From positions 4,430,224 through 4,494,223 of the forward strand of contig NZ_CP021030.1 in the NCBI RefSeq assembly GCF_002117485.1: a stretch of DNA of 64,000 bases, written 5' to 3'. Within the stretch, counting starts at the first letter, position 1, and each line of letters opens with the position of its first letter. The stretch is from Rhizobium sp. NXC14. Lineage in GTDB: Bacteria; Pseudomonadota; Alphaproteobacteria; Rhizobiales; Rhizobiaceae. Below the pieces are notes generated by a model. The model saw only the letters and a list, made by a program, of their open reading frames with translations. It was not told the origin of the DNA and did not search any database. The position numbers and the translations under genes were made by a program. Of this stretch, positions 1-9,800 are shown in pieces.

Positions 1-81
1 TTGATGCCTATCTTAACCATGATCCGGTCTTAATCGGATCTCGTGTTGTGCATGGTTTGTCATTCCAGGAAAGGGAAAAAA

Positions 82-495
82 CTGACAACAGTACACGCCA
101 AGGGAAAAACGCTCGCCGTTGTCCCGAAGAGTGCGGAACGTGGCGCCGATGCCGCTGCCCGCGCCTTAGAAGCCGTCCTCACCAGCCTTGAGGACTCCAA
201 AGCTGAAGATATCGTCACGATCGACATTGCCGGAAAATCGGCGCTTGGAGACTACATGGTGGTCGTCTCCGGCCGCTCGAACAGGCACGTCCTGGCGATC
301 TCGGATCACCTGCTCACCGATCTCAAGGACGAAGGCTTCGGTACGGCCCGCGTCGAAGGTCAGGAAGGCGGCGACTGGATCCTGATCGACACGGGTGACA
401 TCATTGTGCATGTGTTCCGTCCCGAAATCCGCGAGTTCTACAACATCGAAAAGATGTGGGCGGCTCCGGATATGGATGAAGAGACACGGCACTGA
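82..495 (+). CDS. rsfS: Ribosomal silencing factor RsfS
   Basis: RsfS (Iojap/DUF143 family) binds ribosomal protein L14 on the 50S subunit and blocks subunit joining when nutrients are scarce. The conserved core is readable (KAEDIVTIDIAGKSALGDYM, GDWILIDTGDIIVHVFRPEIREFYNIE), and the protein is about 137 aa, normal for the family. The start is unusual: the frame is open from a GTG at 43, with an ATG at 52, but neither has a Shine-Dalgarno. A strong AGGAAAGGG at 67-75 sits 6 nt before a CTG at 82, which would give LTTVHAKGK as N-terminus. I therefore favour CTG at 82, with 43 or 52 as alternatives. rlmH follows 117 nt downstream on the same strand, the usual partner in rhizobia. Function is certain; the start is not. 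Confidence 0.93.
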   Translation: MTTVHAKGKTLAVVPKSAERGADAAARALEAVLTSLEDSKAEDIVTIDIAGKSALGDYMVVVSGRSNRHVLAISDHLLTDLKDEGFGTARVEGQEGGDWILIDTGDIIVHVFRPEIREFYNIEKMWAAPDMDEETRH

Positions 496-612
496 CAGGC
501 GGGCCGGCATCGCCCGGCGCCTGAGATGCGGCATTTGACTGGCCGGGAAACATGAGAAGCCGGCCGCGGTGTATCGTGTGCCTGAAATGCCGTCACGAGC
601 AGGAGCGGGGAA

Positions 613-1095
613 ATGCGAATTGGTCTTTTTGCGGTGGGACGGCTGAAGTCCGGCCCCGAAAAGGATCTTGTGGCCCGTTACCTCGATCGTTTTGCCAAGG
701 CCGGCTCTGCTGTCGGCCTCGAATTCACCCGCGTTGCTGAAGTCGGTGAAAGCCGGGCCTCCAATGCGGAGACTCGAAAGCGAGAAGAGGCGGCGATGCT
801 GCTGAAATCGCTGAGCGAGGGCAGCGTTCTCATCCTTCTCGATGAACGCGGCAAGGCGCTCGACAGTGAAGCCTTCGCCAAGCTGCTCGGAAACTACCGT
901 GACCAGGGCATACGTGAGCTGACGATTGCAATCGGCGGAGCCGACGGCCTTGATCCCGGCCTTTACGACCGGGCCGACGCCACGCTTTGCCTGGGCAAGA
1001 TGACCTGGCCGCATCAACTCGTGCGCACCCTGATCGCCGAGCAGCTCTACCGCGCCGTCACCATTTTGTCCGGCCACCCCTATCACCGCGTCTGA
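613..1095 (+). CDS. rlmH: 23S rRNA (pseudouridine1915-N3)-methyltransferase RlmH
   Basis: RlmH is the SPOUT-class enzyme that methylates pseudouridine 1915 in helix 69 of 23S rRNA using S-adenosylmethionine, acting on assembled 70S ribosomes. The 160-residue length is exactly typical. The C-terminal SPOUT knot is clear: IGGADGLDP near residue 108, then LGKMTWPHQLVRTLIAEQLYRA and the terminal HPYHRV that forms the active site. The ATG at 613 is preceded by GGAGCGGGG. It follows rsfS, and together they form a ribosome-maturation pair; an EnvC-like gene begins 147 nt later. The 1096-1242 gap shows no gene. Confidence 0.97.
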   Translation: MRIGLFAVGRLKSGPEKDLVARYLDRFAKAGSAVGLEFTRVAEVGESRASNAETRKREEAAMLLKSLSEGSVLILLDERGKALDSEAFAKLLGNYRDQGIRELTIAIGGADGLDPGLYDRADATLCLGKMTWPHQLVRTLIAEQLYRAVTILSGHPYHRV

Positions 1096-1242
1096 CTATT
1101 CAGGCTAGTCCATTGCTCGGCTATGCGTCGCATTGTCACGCAGCCGTGTTTTGCGCAGGCAGGCTTTCTCCTGCAAACTTTCTGGCAAAGCGTGCCAAAT
1201 CAGCTTAGTCTCCGCGCGATTTGAGAGAGTGCCCTGACACGC

Positions 1243-2673
1243 ATGACGACAACTCCAACCAGGCGACACCGCATGATTTTGCCGGCACTTGCGGCCGGTT
1301 TCGGTGTTGCGGTCATCCTCGTCTCGACAAGCCCGTTTTCAGTTCTGGCCCAGGATGCCGCCCCGGAAGCGGCGCAATCTTCACACCCGCCGCCCGCCGA
1401 GGCACCGCCGCCCGATCCGGCCGCTGAACTTGCCGCCAGACGCGATCAGACCCGCGCCGAACTCGAAACCCTGTCGAAATCAATCAGCCTCTCCTCCGAT
1501 AAGGTGAGCGAACTCCAGCAGAGTATCGCCAATCTGGAAAAGAGCACGCAGAGCATTCGCCAGGCGCTGATCGATTCCGCCGCCCGCCGCAAGCGGCTGG
1601 AAAAACAGATCCTTGAGAGCGAGAAGAAGCTTGCCGACCTCGGCGTCAAGGAGGATGGCATCCGCCGTTCCTTGCACGAACGCCGCGGCCTGCTGGCCGA
1701 GGTGCTGGCGGCACTCCAGCGCATGGGCCGCAATCCGCCGCCGGCTTTGCTCGTCACCCCGGACGACGCGCTCGCATCCGTGCGCAGCGCCATCCTGCTC
1801 GGCGCCGTCGTTCCCGGCATCCGCAAGGAAACCGACAAGCTCGCCGCCGATCTCGCAAGCCTGGCCGCGCTACAGACGGCAAGCGCCGCCGAGAAGAGCC
1901 AGCTGACGGCGACGATGACCGACAGCATCGAGGAAGAGCGGCGCATGGATCTGCTGCTTGCCGAAAACGACAAGCTCAGCCGCAGCAACGCCGCTGATCT
2001 GGAGGCCGAGAAGAAGCGGTCCGAGGAACTCGCGGGCAAGGCGACCAGCCTCGAAGGCCTCGTCGCCTCGATGGAATCCGAGATCGCCTCGGTACGCGAA
2101 GCGGCCGCCGCGGCCCGTCAGGCCGAGGAGAACCGCAAGCTCTTGACGGACGAGCAGCGGGCTCAGGCCAAGGCGCTGGCCGAGAGCGGCGTGCCCGATA
2201 AAAACCGCATTGCGCCCGCATATCCCTTCGCAGATTTGAGGGCGAAATTGGAACTGCCCGTGGCAGGCGATATCCTGCGCCAGTTCGGCGATGCCGATGG
2301 CACGGGGCATGAAGCCATGGGAATGACGGTCGCCACCAACCCGGAGACAGTGGTGACGGCCCCGGCAGACGGGCTGGTGGTTTTTGCCGGCGCTTTCCGC
2401 AGTTACGGTCAGATGATCATTCTCGACGCGGGCGACGGATACCACCTGGTTCTCTCGGGAATGGATACCATCAATACCCGTCAGGGAAAATTCGTTTTCT
2501 CTGGTGAACCGCTCGCCATGATGGGAGCGAAAAGAGTGGCGAGCGCAACTGCATTGGCGCTGGAAACGGACCGGCCAACGCTTTACATTGAATTTCGAAA
2601 AGACGGTAAACCGGTCGATTCCCGACCGTGGTGGACCGCCAAGGACACTGGAAAGGCACGCAATGATTCGTAG
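1243..2673 (+). CDS. EnvC-like murein hydrolase activator (degenerate LytM domain)
   Basis: This 476-aa exported protein has a signal peptide at about residues 10-36 (cleavage likely after VLA|QDA), a long coiled-coil region (about 65-325, rich in Leu, Glu, Lys and Arg heptads) and a C-terminal LytM/M23 fold (about 335-465). LytM peptidases need H-x3-D and H-x-H zinc ligands. Here the first site reads HEAMGMTV and the last reads LYIEFR, so the ligands look lost, as in EnvC, which activates amidases rather than cutting peptidoglycan itself. The ORF overlaps ctpA by 11 nt, implying translational coupling. A periplasmic role in cell separation is inferred from the family. An ATG at 1273 is a possible alternative start. 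Confidence 0.85.
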   Translation: MTTTPTRRHRMILPALAAGFGVAVILVSTSPFSVLAQDAAPEAAQSSHPPPAEAPPPDPAAELAARRDQTRAELETLSKSISLSSDKVSELQQSIANLEKSTQSIRQALIDSAARRKRLEKQILESEKKLADLGVKEDGIRRSLHERRGLLAEVLAALQRMGRNPPPALLVTPDDALASVRSAILLGAVVPGIRKETDKLAADLASLAALQTASAAEKSQLTATMTDSIEEERRMDLLLAENDKLSRSNAADLEAEKKRSEELAGKATSLEGLVASMESEIASVREAAAAARQAEENRKLLTDEQRAQAKALAESGVPDKNRIAPAYPFADLRAKLELPVAGDILRQFGDADGTGHEAMGMTVATNPETVVTAPADGLVVFAGAFRSYGQMIILDAGDGYHLVLSGMDTINTRQGKFVFSGEPLAMMGAKRVASATALALETDRPTLYIEFRKDGKPVDSRPWWTAKDTGKARNDS

Positions 2674-3985
2674 GGCTTCTCTTGTTCTGGTCGGCGCATT
2701 GATGGGTGCGACCGCGATGAGCGTCATTTATTCGGCAGGTGTGCCGGCAGAAGCAGCCGGATCCTCCACCTACAAGGAACTGTCGGTATTCGGCGATGTC
2801 TTCGAACGCGTGCGCGCGCAGTACGTCACGCCGCCGGCCGAAGACAAGCTGATCGAAAACGCCATCAACGGCATGCTGTCTTCGCTCGACCCGCATTCGA
2901 GCTACATGAATGCGAAGGACGCCGAAGATATGCGCACCCAGACGAAGGGTGAGTTCGGCGGTCTCGGCATCGAAGTCACGATGGAAGACGAGCTCGTCAA
3001 GGTCATCACGCCGATCGATGACACGCCCGCCGCCAAGGCCGGTGTTCTCGCCGGCGACTACATTTCCGAGATCGACGGGCAGTCCGTTCGCGGCCTGAAG
3101 CTGGAAGACGCCGTCGAGAAGATGCGCGGCGCCGTCAACACCCCAATCAAGCTGACGCTGATCCGCAAGGGCGCCGACAAGCCGATCGAGCTGACGATCG
3201 TCCGTGACGTTGTCGCGGTCCAGGCCGTCAAGTCGCGCGTCGAGGACGATGTCGGTTATCTCCGCATCATCTCCTTCACCGAAAAGACCTATCCCGACAT
3301 GGAGAAGGCGATCAAGAAGATCAAGGACACCGTTCCGGCCGACAAGCTGAAGGGTTACGTCCTTGACCTGCGCCTCAATCCGGGCGGTCTGCTCGACCAG
3401 GCGATCAATGTCTCCGATGCCCTGCTGCAGCGTGGCGAGGTCGTTTCGACCCGCGGCCGCAATCCCGATGAAACCCGCCGCTTCAATGCCGGCCCGGGCG
3501 ATCTGACGGACGGCAAGCCGGTTATTGTGCTGATCAACGGCGGTTCGGCGTCCGCATCGGAAATCGTCGCCGGCGCCCTTCAGGATCTTCGTCGCGCCAC
3601 CGTTCTCGGCACCCGCTCCTTCGGCAAGGGTTCCGTCCAGACGATCATCCCGCTCGGCGAAAACGGCGCGCTACGCCTGACCACGGCGCTCTATTACACG
3701 CCGTCGGGGCGCTCGATCCAGGGCACCGGCATCACACCCGACATTAAGGTCGAGGAGCCGCTGCCGGAGGAACTTCAGGGCAAGATGGTGACGGAGGGTG
3801 AATCCAGCCTGCGCGGCCACATCAAGGGCCAGAGCGAAACCGACGAGGGTTCAGGCTCCGTTGCCTATGTGCCGCCAGACCCGAAGGACGACGTTCAGCT
3901 GAACTACGCGCTCGACCTGCTGCGCGGCAAGAAGACCGACCCGGCCTTCCCGCCGAACCCGGACAAGGCCGTCGTCGCCAAGTAA
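2663..3985 (+). CDS. ctpA: S41 family carboxy-terminal processing protease CtpA
   Basis: CtpA is a periplasmic serine protease of the Tsp/CtpA family that trims or degrades envelope proteins. From ATG 2663 the 440-aa protein begins MIRRASLVLVGALMG, a signal peptide or membrane anchor. A PDZ domain follows (about 85-170, GLGIEVTMEDELVKVITPIDDT), then the S41 protease core. The catalytic dyad is visible: Ser in GGSASASE (about residue 295) and Lys in SFGKGSVQ (about residue 320). The frame is open upstream to 2588, but 2663 gives the usual N-terminus. It overlaps the EnvC-like gene by 11 nt and ends just before an intrinsic terminator. The C-terminal tail after about 385 is low-complexity and acidic. 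Confidence 0.95.
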   Translation: MIRRASLVLVGALMGATAMSVIYSAGVPAEAAGSSTYKELSVFGDVFERVRAQYVTPPAEDKLIENAINGMLSSLDPHSSYMNAKDAEDMRTQTKGEFGGLGIEVTMEDELVKVITPIDDTPAAKAGVLAGDYISEIDGQSVRGLKLEDAVEKMRGAVNTPIKLTLIRKGADKPIELTIVRDVVAVQAVKSRVEDDVGYLRIISFTEKTYPDMEKAIKKIKDTVPADKLKGYVLDLRLNPGGLLDQAINVSDALLQRGEVVSTRGRNPDETRRFNAGPGDLTDGKPVIVLINGGSASASEIVAGALQDLRRATVLGTRSFGKGSVQTIIPLGENGALRLTTALYYTPSGRSIQGTGITPDIKVEEPLPEELQGKMVTEGESSLRGHIKGQSETDEGSGSVAYVPPDPKDDVQLNYALDLLRGKKTDPAFPPNPDKAVVAK

Positions 3986-3996
3986 TCGATCATTGC

Positions 3997-4020
3997 AAGG
4001 CCGGGCACTCGCCCGGCCTT
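3997..4020 (+). terminator. Stem-loop after ctpA
   Basis: A perfect 10-bp GC-rich inverted repeat (AAGGCCGGGC, loop ACTC, GCCCGGCCTT) starts 12 nt after the ctpA stop. The following bases are GACCCTTTCT, so the U-tract is weak. It probably ends or attenuates the envC-ctpA transcript, although the next gene on the same strand starts only 41 nt later and may share some readthrough. Confidence 0.6.
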
Positions 4021-4061
4021 GACCCTTTCTGCTGTTTCCCGGTTTGGAGCGGGCGAGAAAA

Positions 4062-5258
4062 TTGGGAACGGACCTGCATGCGCCTTTGGGGCGCAACCGC
4101 AAAACCGGCAGTCGGCGGCCGGGAGTGCTGCGCCTCGGCCGCATTGCCGCCAGTCTATGCCTTTTCGCGATAGGCGGCTTCTCTCTCTATACGGCCTTTC
4201 GCGGCGACGGGCTCGAGCGCAAAAAAACGCCGGCAACCGAGCAAGCGGCAGCGCCCTCTTCCAGCACACCTCAACCAGCGCAGACGCCGGCCGGCCAGGC
4301 GGCGGATGGAATGCCACGCGCGCAACCGCGTTCGGGCGCCAATGTCGAGCAGATGGTTACCGGCGACGGCTCCGTCGTTACCAAATACAGCCCCCGTCCC
4401 CGCGACGGCAGCGGACCGGTATTGGTCGATGCCATGCAGGTCGGCCAGGATCCGCGCATGGCGGCGCTGCCGAACGAGACACTGCTCGAGGATTCGGCCT
4501 ATGGCAGGCTGCCGATCGTCGGTCCCGACGGCCGACGGCCGATGGATCAGTATGCCCGCCCCTCGTCCGGCGCCCGCGGTGTGCGCATTGCCATTGTCGT
4601 CAGCGGCCTTGGGCTCAGCCAGACAGGAACGCAGCGCGCCATCGCCGAATTGCCCGAGGAGATCACGCTGGCCTTTGCCGCAAGCGGCAACAGCCTCCAG
4701 CGCTGGATGCAGGAGGCTCGCCGCGGCGGCCATGAAATCCTTCTTCAGGTGCCGCTTGAACCCTTTGATTATCCGGCCAATGATCCGGGCCCGGAGACCC
4801 TGCTGACCTCAAAGCCGATCGCCCGCAACATCGAGAACCTGCACAAGGCGATGGGCGAGATCACCAATTACACCGGTATCATGAACTATCTCGGCGGGCG
4901 TTTCCTTTCCGACCCTGCCGCCATGGAACCCGTGATGCGCGATATCGGCAAACGCGGCCTGCTCTTCCTCGACGACGGGACGTCGGCGCAGTCGAAGACG
5001 GCGGATGTCGCCAAGGGGACCGAACTGCCCTATGCCTTTGCCGATCTGCAGCTCGACGGCCAGCTTAATGTCGACGCCATCCTGAAGAAACTCGACGAGC
5101 TCGAACGCATCGCACGCAAAAACGGCCAGGCGATCGGCATCGCCTCGGCTTTTGACGAAAGCGTCGACGCCATTGCCAAGTGGAGCGAGGAGGCTTCGAT
5201 GCGCGGCATCGAGATCGTCGGCGTCGCGGCGCTTTCCAACGACCCCAAAAACCCCTGA
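4062..5258 (+). CDS. Divergent polysaccharide deacetylase family protein
   Basis: This protein of about 398 aa belongs to the divergent polysaccharide deacetylase family (DUF610/YibQ-like), NodB-fold relatives of unknown substrate. There is one N-terminal transmembrane segment (IAASLCLFAIGGFSLYTAF, about residues 27-45), then a Pro/Ala-rich linker (about 55-100), then the domain from about 180 (VRIAIVVSGLGLSQTGTQRAI) to the end (LLQVPLEPFDYPANDPGP; FLDDGTSA). Start choice: TTG at 4062, giving MGTDLHAPLG, preceded by GGAGCGGGCGAG; a TTG at 4044 is also in frame. The order EnvC-CtpA-deacetylase-RppH is common in alphaproteobacteria and suggests an envelope role. Confidence 0.85.
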   Translation: MGTDLHAPLGRNRKTGSRRPGVLRLGRIAASLCLFAIGGFSLYTAFRGDGLERKKTPATEQAAAPSSSTPQPAQTPAGQAADGMPRAQPRSGANVEQMVTGDGSVVTKYSPRPRDGSGPVLVDAMQVGQDPRMAALPNETLLEDSAYGRLPIVGPDGRRPMDQYARPSSGARGVRIAIVVSGLGLSQTGTQRAIAELPEEITLAFAASGNSLQRWMQEARRGGHEILLQVPLEPFDYPANDPGPETLLTSKPIARNIENLHKAMGEITNYTGIMNYLGGRFLSDPAAMEPVMRDIGKRGLLFLDDGTSAQSKTADVAKGTELPYAFADLQLDGQLNVDAILKKLDELERIARKNGQAIGIASAFDESVDAIAKWSEEASMRGIEIVGVAALSNDPKNP

Positions 5259-5282
5259 GATGATGTCTCAACGGAGAAGAAG

Positions 5283-5816
5283 ATGAGCCAAGCGACCGTG
5301 AAAGCCGAGGATCTGCCCTATCGCCCATGCGTCGGCGTGATGATCCTGAACCGCGATGGCCTGGTCTGGGCCGGCCGACGCATCCCTGACGGCAATTCCG
5401 AATATGACGGCTCGCCGCAGCTCTGGCAGATGCCCCAGGGAGGCATCGACAAGGGCGAGGATCCCCTGGATGCCGCCTATCGCGAGCTCTATGAGGAAAC
5501 CGGCATCAGGACGGTGACGCTGCTCGCCGAGGCAAGCGATTGGATCAATTACGATCTGCCGCCGACGCTGATCGGCATCGGACTGAAAGGAAAATTCCGC
5601 GGTCAGACGCAGCGCTGGTTCGCCTTCCGCTTCGAGGGCGACGAGAACGAGATCGCCATCAACCCGCCCCCCGGCGGCCACGATCCCGAATTCGATGCCT
5701 GGGAATGGAAGCCGATGCAGGAGCTACCTAGCCTGATCGTCCCCTTTAAACGCGCCGTCTATGACCAGGTGATCGCCGAATTCCAGCATCTGACAGCATT
5801 GAAATCGGAGGACTGA
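5283..5816 (+). CDS. rppH: RNA pyrophosphohydrolase RppH (Nudix)
   Basis: RppH removes pyrophosphate from 5'-triphosphate RNA, opening transcripts to RNase E decay; related alphaproteobacterial proteins are called IalA or dinucleoside polyphosphate hydrolase. The complete Nudix box G-x5-E-x7-RE-x2-EE-x-G is present at about residues 59-81 ([20 protein letters not shown] then TGI). The length of 177 aa is normal. The start ATG at 5283 follows GGAGAAGAAG. It lies 24 nt after the deacetylase gene, so co-transcription is likely. It converges on the bacterioferritin gene. Confidence 0.95.
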   Translation: MSQATVKAEDLPYRPCVGVMILNRDGLVWAGRRIPDGNSEYDGSPQLWQMPQGGIDKGEDPLDAAYRELYEETGIRTVTLLAEASDWINYDLPPTLIGIGLKGKFRGQTQRWFAFRFEGDENEIAINPPPGGHDPEFDAWEWKPMQELPSLIVPFKRAVYDQVIAEFQHLTALKSED

Positions 5817-5859
5817 TCAGACCGGGATGCTTCCGATTTGGGCGCGGCGAGCACGGGAG

Positions 5860-5885
5860 TGCCGGCCGCCCTGACGCGGCCGGCA
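5860..5885. terminator. GC-rich stem-loop between convergent rppH and bfr
   Basis: A perfect 10-bp palindrome (TGCCGGCCGC, loop CCTGAC, GCGGCCGGCA) occupies the gap between two converging genes. There is no T-tract on either side, so it is either a Rho-assisted terminator or an RNA 3'-end stabiliser for one or both transcripts. Confidence 0.45.
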
Positions 5886-5897
5886 TCTGGTAGGAGC

Positions 5898-6383
5898 TTA
5901 TTCGGCTTCGTCGGCGGAATCGGCGTTGAGCTGGCCGTATTTGCTTTCGCCGATTTTTTCGAGCAGATCGAGCTGCGTTTCGAGGAAGTCGATATGGCCT
6001 TCTTCATCGGCCAGCAGCTCTTCGAACAGCTTCATCGACACATAGTCGCCGGCGTCATAACAGATATCGCGCGACTTCTTGTAGGCCGTGCGGGCGTCGT
6101 ACTCGCCGGCGAGGTCGGCCTCGAGGACTTCCTTGACGTTCTGGCCGATACGCAGAGGGGCCAAGGTCTGCAGATTGGGATGACCTTCGAGGAAGATGAT
6201 GCGGGCGACAAGCCGGTCGGCATGATGCATCTCTTCGATGGACTCGGCGCGTTCCTTCTTGGCGAGTTTGGTGTAGCCCCAATCTTCGAGAAGACGATAG
6301 TGAACCCAATATTGGTTGACCGCACCGAGTTCGAGGAACAATGCCTCGTTAAGCCGCTCGATGACCTTTTTGTCGCCTTTCAA
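5898..6383 (-). CDS. bfr: Bacterioferritin
   Basis: Bacterioferritin is a 24-mer, haem-containing iron store with ferroxidase activity. Taking the TTG at 6383 as start gives a 161-aa protein beginning (M)[19 protein letters not shown], the standard N-terminus, and puts the first ferroxidase Glu at residue 18 as in E. coli Bfr. The motif EEMHHADR carries the second Glu, the haem-ligand Met (about 52) and His 54; [10 protein letters not shown] carries the distal Glu and His. AGGAGAG lies just upstream of the TTG. The start falls 35 nt inside the 3' end of the BFD-like gene, so translation is probably coupled. An in-frame ATG at 6407 has no good ribosome binding site. Confidence 0.95.
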   Translation of the reverse strand: MKGDKKVIERLNEALFLELGAVNQYWVHYRLLEDWGYTKLAKKERAESIEEMHHADRLVARIIFLEGHPNLQTLAPLRIGQNVKEVLEADLAGEYDARTAYKKSRDICYDAGDYVSMKLFEELLADEEGHIDFLETQLDLLEKIGESKYGQLNADSADEAE

Positions 6384-6678
6384 TGTCCGCTCTCCTGTTT
6401 TCCTCATGGAACTGCTTCAAGCGCGACATGAAATCAAATATTTCGGCCTCCGTCGAGTGGCGACGGGCGTGATATTCCTCGGTCGTCTGGATGATGATGT
6501 CGACCACGTTGGGGAAGCAGCCGCAGCAACGGCCGCGTTTTTCCATGGCGTGGTAGACCTTCGCAGGCACGATAAGCTGCCAACAATCTTCGTCGAGAAG
6601 GTTGGTGATAACCTCCCGGATTTCCTTGTCGGTTATGTAATTGCAGCTGCAGACAAGCACGTCTTCATTTCCAAACAT
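6349..6678 (-). CDS. bfd: Bacterioferritin-associated ferredoxin-like protein
   Basis: BFD-type [2Fe-2S] proteins reduce bacterioferritin to release stored iron. The cluster ligands are visible as CSC near residues 10-12 and CCGC near 51-54, the C-x-C...C-x2-C layout of BFD domains. At 109 aa the protein is longer than E. coli Bfd (64 aa); the extra C-terminal part (about 65-109) is a charged helix-like stretch with no recognised motif. Its 3' end overlaps bfr by 35 nt. A TTGACA lies on the minus strand at 6719-6724, about 40 nt before the start, a plausible -35. The ribosome binding site is weak. Confidence 0.88.
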   Translation of the reverse strand: MFGNEDVLVCSCNYITDKEIREVITNLLDEDCWQLIVPAKVYHAMEKRGRCCGCFPNVVDIIIQTTEEYHARRHSTEAEIFDFMSRLKQFHEENRRADIERRQKGHRAA

Positions 6679-6772
6679 GACACTGACTATCGTGTTTTCT
6701 GCTAAAGAAGATGGTTGCTGTCAAGAAAAAATTCGAGTCCGCTTCCCTGCAAGGCACGTTAGGCGGAGCCTG

Positions 6773-6787
6773 TTGCAAATTTTCTAA
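6773..6787 (-). promoter_or_regulatory. Possible Irr-type iron control element upstream of bfd-bfr
   Basis: On the minus strand the sequence reads TTAGAA-AAT-TTGCAA. The Irr iron control element of rhizobia is TTTAGAA-N3-TTCTAAA. The left half-site matches and the right half-site is poor. It lies about 95 nt upstream of bfd, a gene pair that Irr could logically repress under low iron. This is weak sequence evidence only. Confidence 0.25.
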
Positions 6788-6856
6788 TATTCGCTTCGGA
6801 GGCGATGACATGCACGACAAAAGACGTGGAGATAAGTCAGGGCAGCGCGACGCGTT

Positions 6857-9800
6857 TCAATGAAAATTCCGGCCGCGTGGCATGACATCGGCGGTTTCCG
6901 CCACATCCGTATGCCGGCTTGCGGCAGCCGTCTCTCGCCCCATCCTCTTGCGCGCATCGCCAAGCTGCCGCTGGTCGCCGCCGGGCCGCAATACCTCGTC
7001 CGAGCGTTCGCAAGCGCCGAAACGGCAGGCCTCGCGCTGCAGGATACCAAGGGAAGGCGTCATGTCCTCGATATGCTCGACGACAGTATGAATCACGCCA
7101 CTCTGGCTTTGCAGTTTTCCGAAGATCTTCACCAACCGCGCACCCATGACGACCGACCGGTATTTTTCGAAAATTTTCGGCCAGACAATCGCATTGGCAA
7201 CGCCGGTTTCATCTTCCAGTGTCATGAAGATCACGCCGCTGGCCGATCCCGGTCGCTGCCGCACCAGCACCAGGCCGGCAATCGTCACCCGCTGCCCGTT
7301 CGCGACGCGCAGCAAGTCGACATTGCGTGTTACGCGAGCATTGCGCAAATCGTCGCGCAGGAAAGATACGGGGTGCGCCTTCAGCGACAGCGACAGGTAG
7401 CGATAATCTTCGATCACCTGCTCTCCCGGCAGCATATCCGGCAGCTTTGCCTGAGGTTCGGGCTGCAGATCGATATGGCGCACTTGCCCGAAAAGCGGCA
7501 GTTCCTCCGTTGCGCTCTTCACATCGAGAGCCCGTACCGCCCAAAGCGCCTCGCGACGCGATAGTCCGATGGATTGAAAGGCGTCCGCATCCGCCAGTCG
7601 CTCGATGACGGATTTCTGCAGCCCGGAACGCAGCCAGAGATCACGCACCGACGCGTAACCTCCTCCACGATTGTCGACGAGCAACTGCATATCGGTGGAC
7701 GAAAGACCCTTGATCTGCCGCAGGCCGAGCCGTACCGCATGTCGTGTCCTGATGATTTCCCGCATTTCACGATGCCGAAAATCAATGGCCGTATGATCGA
7801 AGGCGGCCTCTTCCAGGGTACAATCCCAGTCCGACTGGTTGATATCGACCGGCAGGATTTTCACGCCATGCTCTCGTGCATCCCGTACCAGTTGGGCCGG
7901 CGCGTAGAATCCCATCGGCTGTGAATTCAGCAGCGCCGCACAGAAGACATCGGGATAATAGGCTTTGATCCACGAGGAGGCATAAACCAGCAGCGCGAAG
8001 GAGGCGGCGTGGCTTTCGGGGAATCCATACTCACCGAAACCCTTGATCTGATTGAAACATTGCTGCGCAAATTCTTTGGTGTAACGCTTGTTTGTCGTCA
8101 TCCCCTCGATGAAACGCGTCTCGAAATTGCCGATCGTGCCGGTTCTTTTAAACGTTGCCATGGCGCGTCGAAGCCGGTCCGCCTCCGCTGGCGCAAAGCC
8201 TGCCGCAGTGATTGCAATCTGCATGGCTTGCTCCTGGAACAAAGGCACACCAAGAGTTCTTTCAAGAACCGTCTTCAGCTCCTCACTCGGATATTCGATC
8301 GGAATATTCCTTTTCGTCTGTTCCCGTCTTTTCAGATAGGGATGGACCATGTCGCCCTGGATCGGTCCCGGCCGGACGATCGCCACCTCGATGACAAGAT
8401 CATAAAAGCGCCTGGGCTTCAGACGCGGCAGCATGCTCATCTGCGCCCGGCTTTCGATCTGGAAAACCCCGACCGTATCGGCGCGGCCCATCATGTCATA
8501 GACCGGCTCGCCTTCTTCTCCATGCTCCCTATTGCCGAGATCGGCGAGCGTCTTCTTGATCTCATAATGCAGTTCAAGCAGCGAGAAAGCTTTCCGCAGG
8601 CAGGTGAGCATGCCGAGCGCCAGAACATCCACCTTGAGAATCTTGACATTGTCGAGATCGTCCTTGTCCCACTCGATCATGTATCGATCCGGCATCGCCG
8701 TCTTCATGATCGGCACCACTTCGTCGAGCCGGTCCCGCGTGATGACGAAGCCACCGACATGCTGTGTGAGGTGACGCGGAAAACCGAGGAGTTCCGATGC
8801 ATATTTCAGCACATTGCGCGTCACTGGATTTTTGATGTCGAGGCCAGCCGCCTTCGCATCCCGCTCCGAGAGATTGTCTTCCGACCAGCCCCAGACGAGA
8901 CTGCTGATGGCCGACTGAACATCCTCCGACAGGCCGAAAGCCTTGGCGACTTCGCGGCCTGCCGAACGAGTGCGATAGCTGGTGACGGCTGCCGTCAGCC
9001 CGGCATGCGCGACGCCATACCTTCCATAAATATGCTGGATGACATCTTCACGCCTGTCATGCTCGAAATCGACATCGATATCAGGCGGCTCGTCCCGGTC
9101 CATCGAAATAAAGCGATCGAAGAGGAGCGTGCTCTTTTGAGGATCGACTTCGGTAATTTCAAGACAAAAGCAAATGACCGAATTCGCTGCCGACCCCCTC
9201 CCCTGGCAGAGCACACCAATCTGATAACGAGCGTGCTGGATGATCTTGTGAACCGTCAGAAAGTAGGAGGCATAATTCTTGTCGCCGATGAGTTTCAGCT
9301 CATACTCGATCTGCTGCGCCACTTTCTCGGGAATACCATCCGGATAACGTTTTGCCGCTCCTGCCCACGTCAGCCTTTTCAGAGTTTGCTGCGGGGTTTC
9401 GCCGGGATCGTTTTCCGCGGGATAATTATGTTTCAACTCGTTCAGGGAAAAGCTCAGCCCTGCGAAAAACACCTGCGTATTCTCGACCGCGTGAGGATAG
9501 TCCCGGAAAATCCTGGATACTTCACGTGCATCCTTGAGAAAGCGCTCGGCATTGGGCGCCAGAAGGAATCCGGCTTCCGAGATCTGCACATGTTCCCGGA
9601 TCGCGATCACGATATCAGAAAGCGGCCGGCGATCGGGGTGATGGTAGAGCGGCTGATTGGTTGCAATCAAGGGCACACGGTTTCGGGCGGCCAGCATCGA
9701 AAACACCGCAAAGGCCTGCCGGTCCCGCCCGTCATAGGCTGGCGACAACGCCATGAAAAATCCCTTGCGGAACCGTTTGCGAAACCGCTCCAGATAGTCT

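Noticed and set aside
1..42. Tail of an upstream gene at the left edge
   Set aside because: Forty-two bases are too few to recognise any product; nadD would be expected by synteny, but nothing confirms it.
9515..9535. TTCACGTG inside dnaE2
   Set aside because: Only the half palindrome matches parS; the right half (CATCC) does not.
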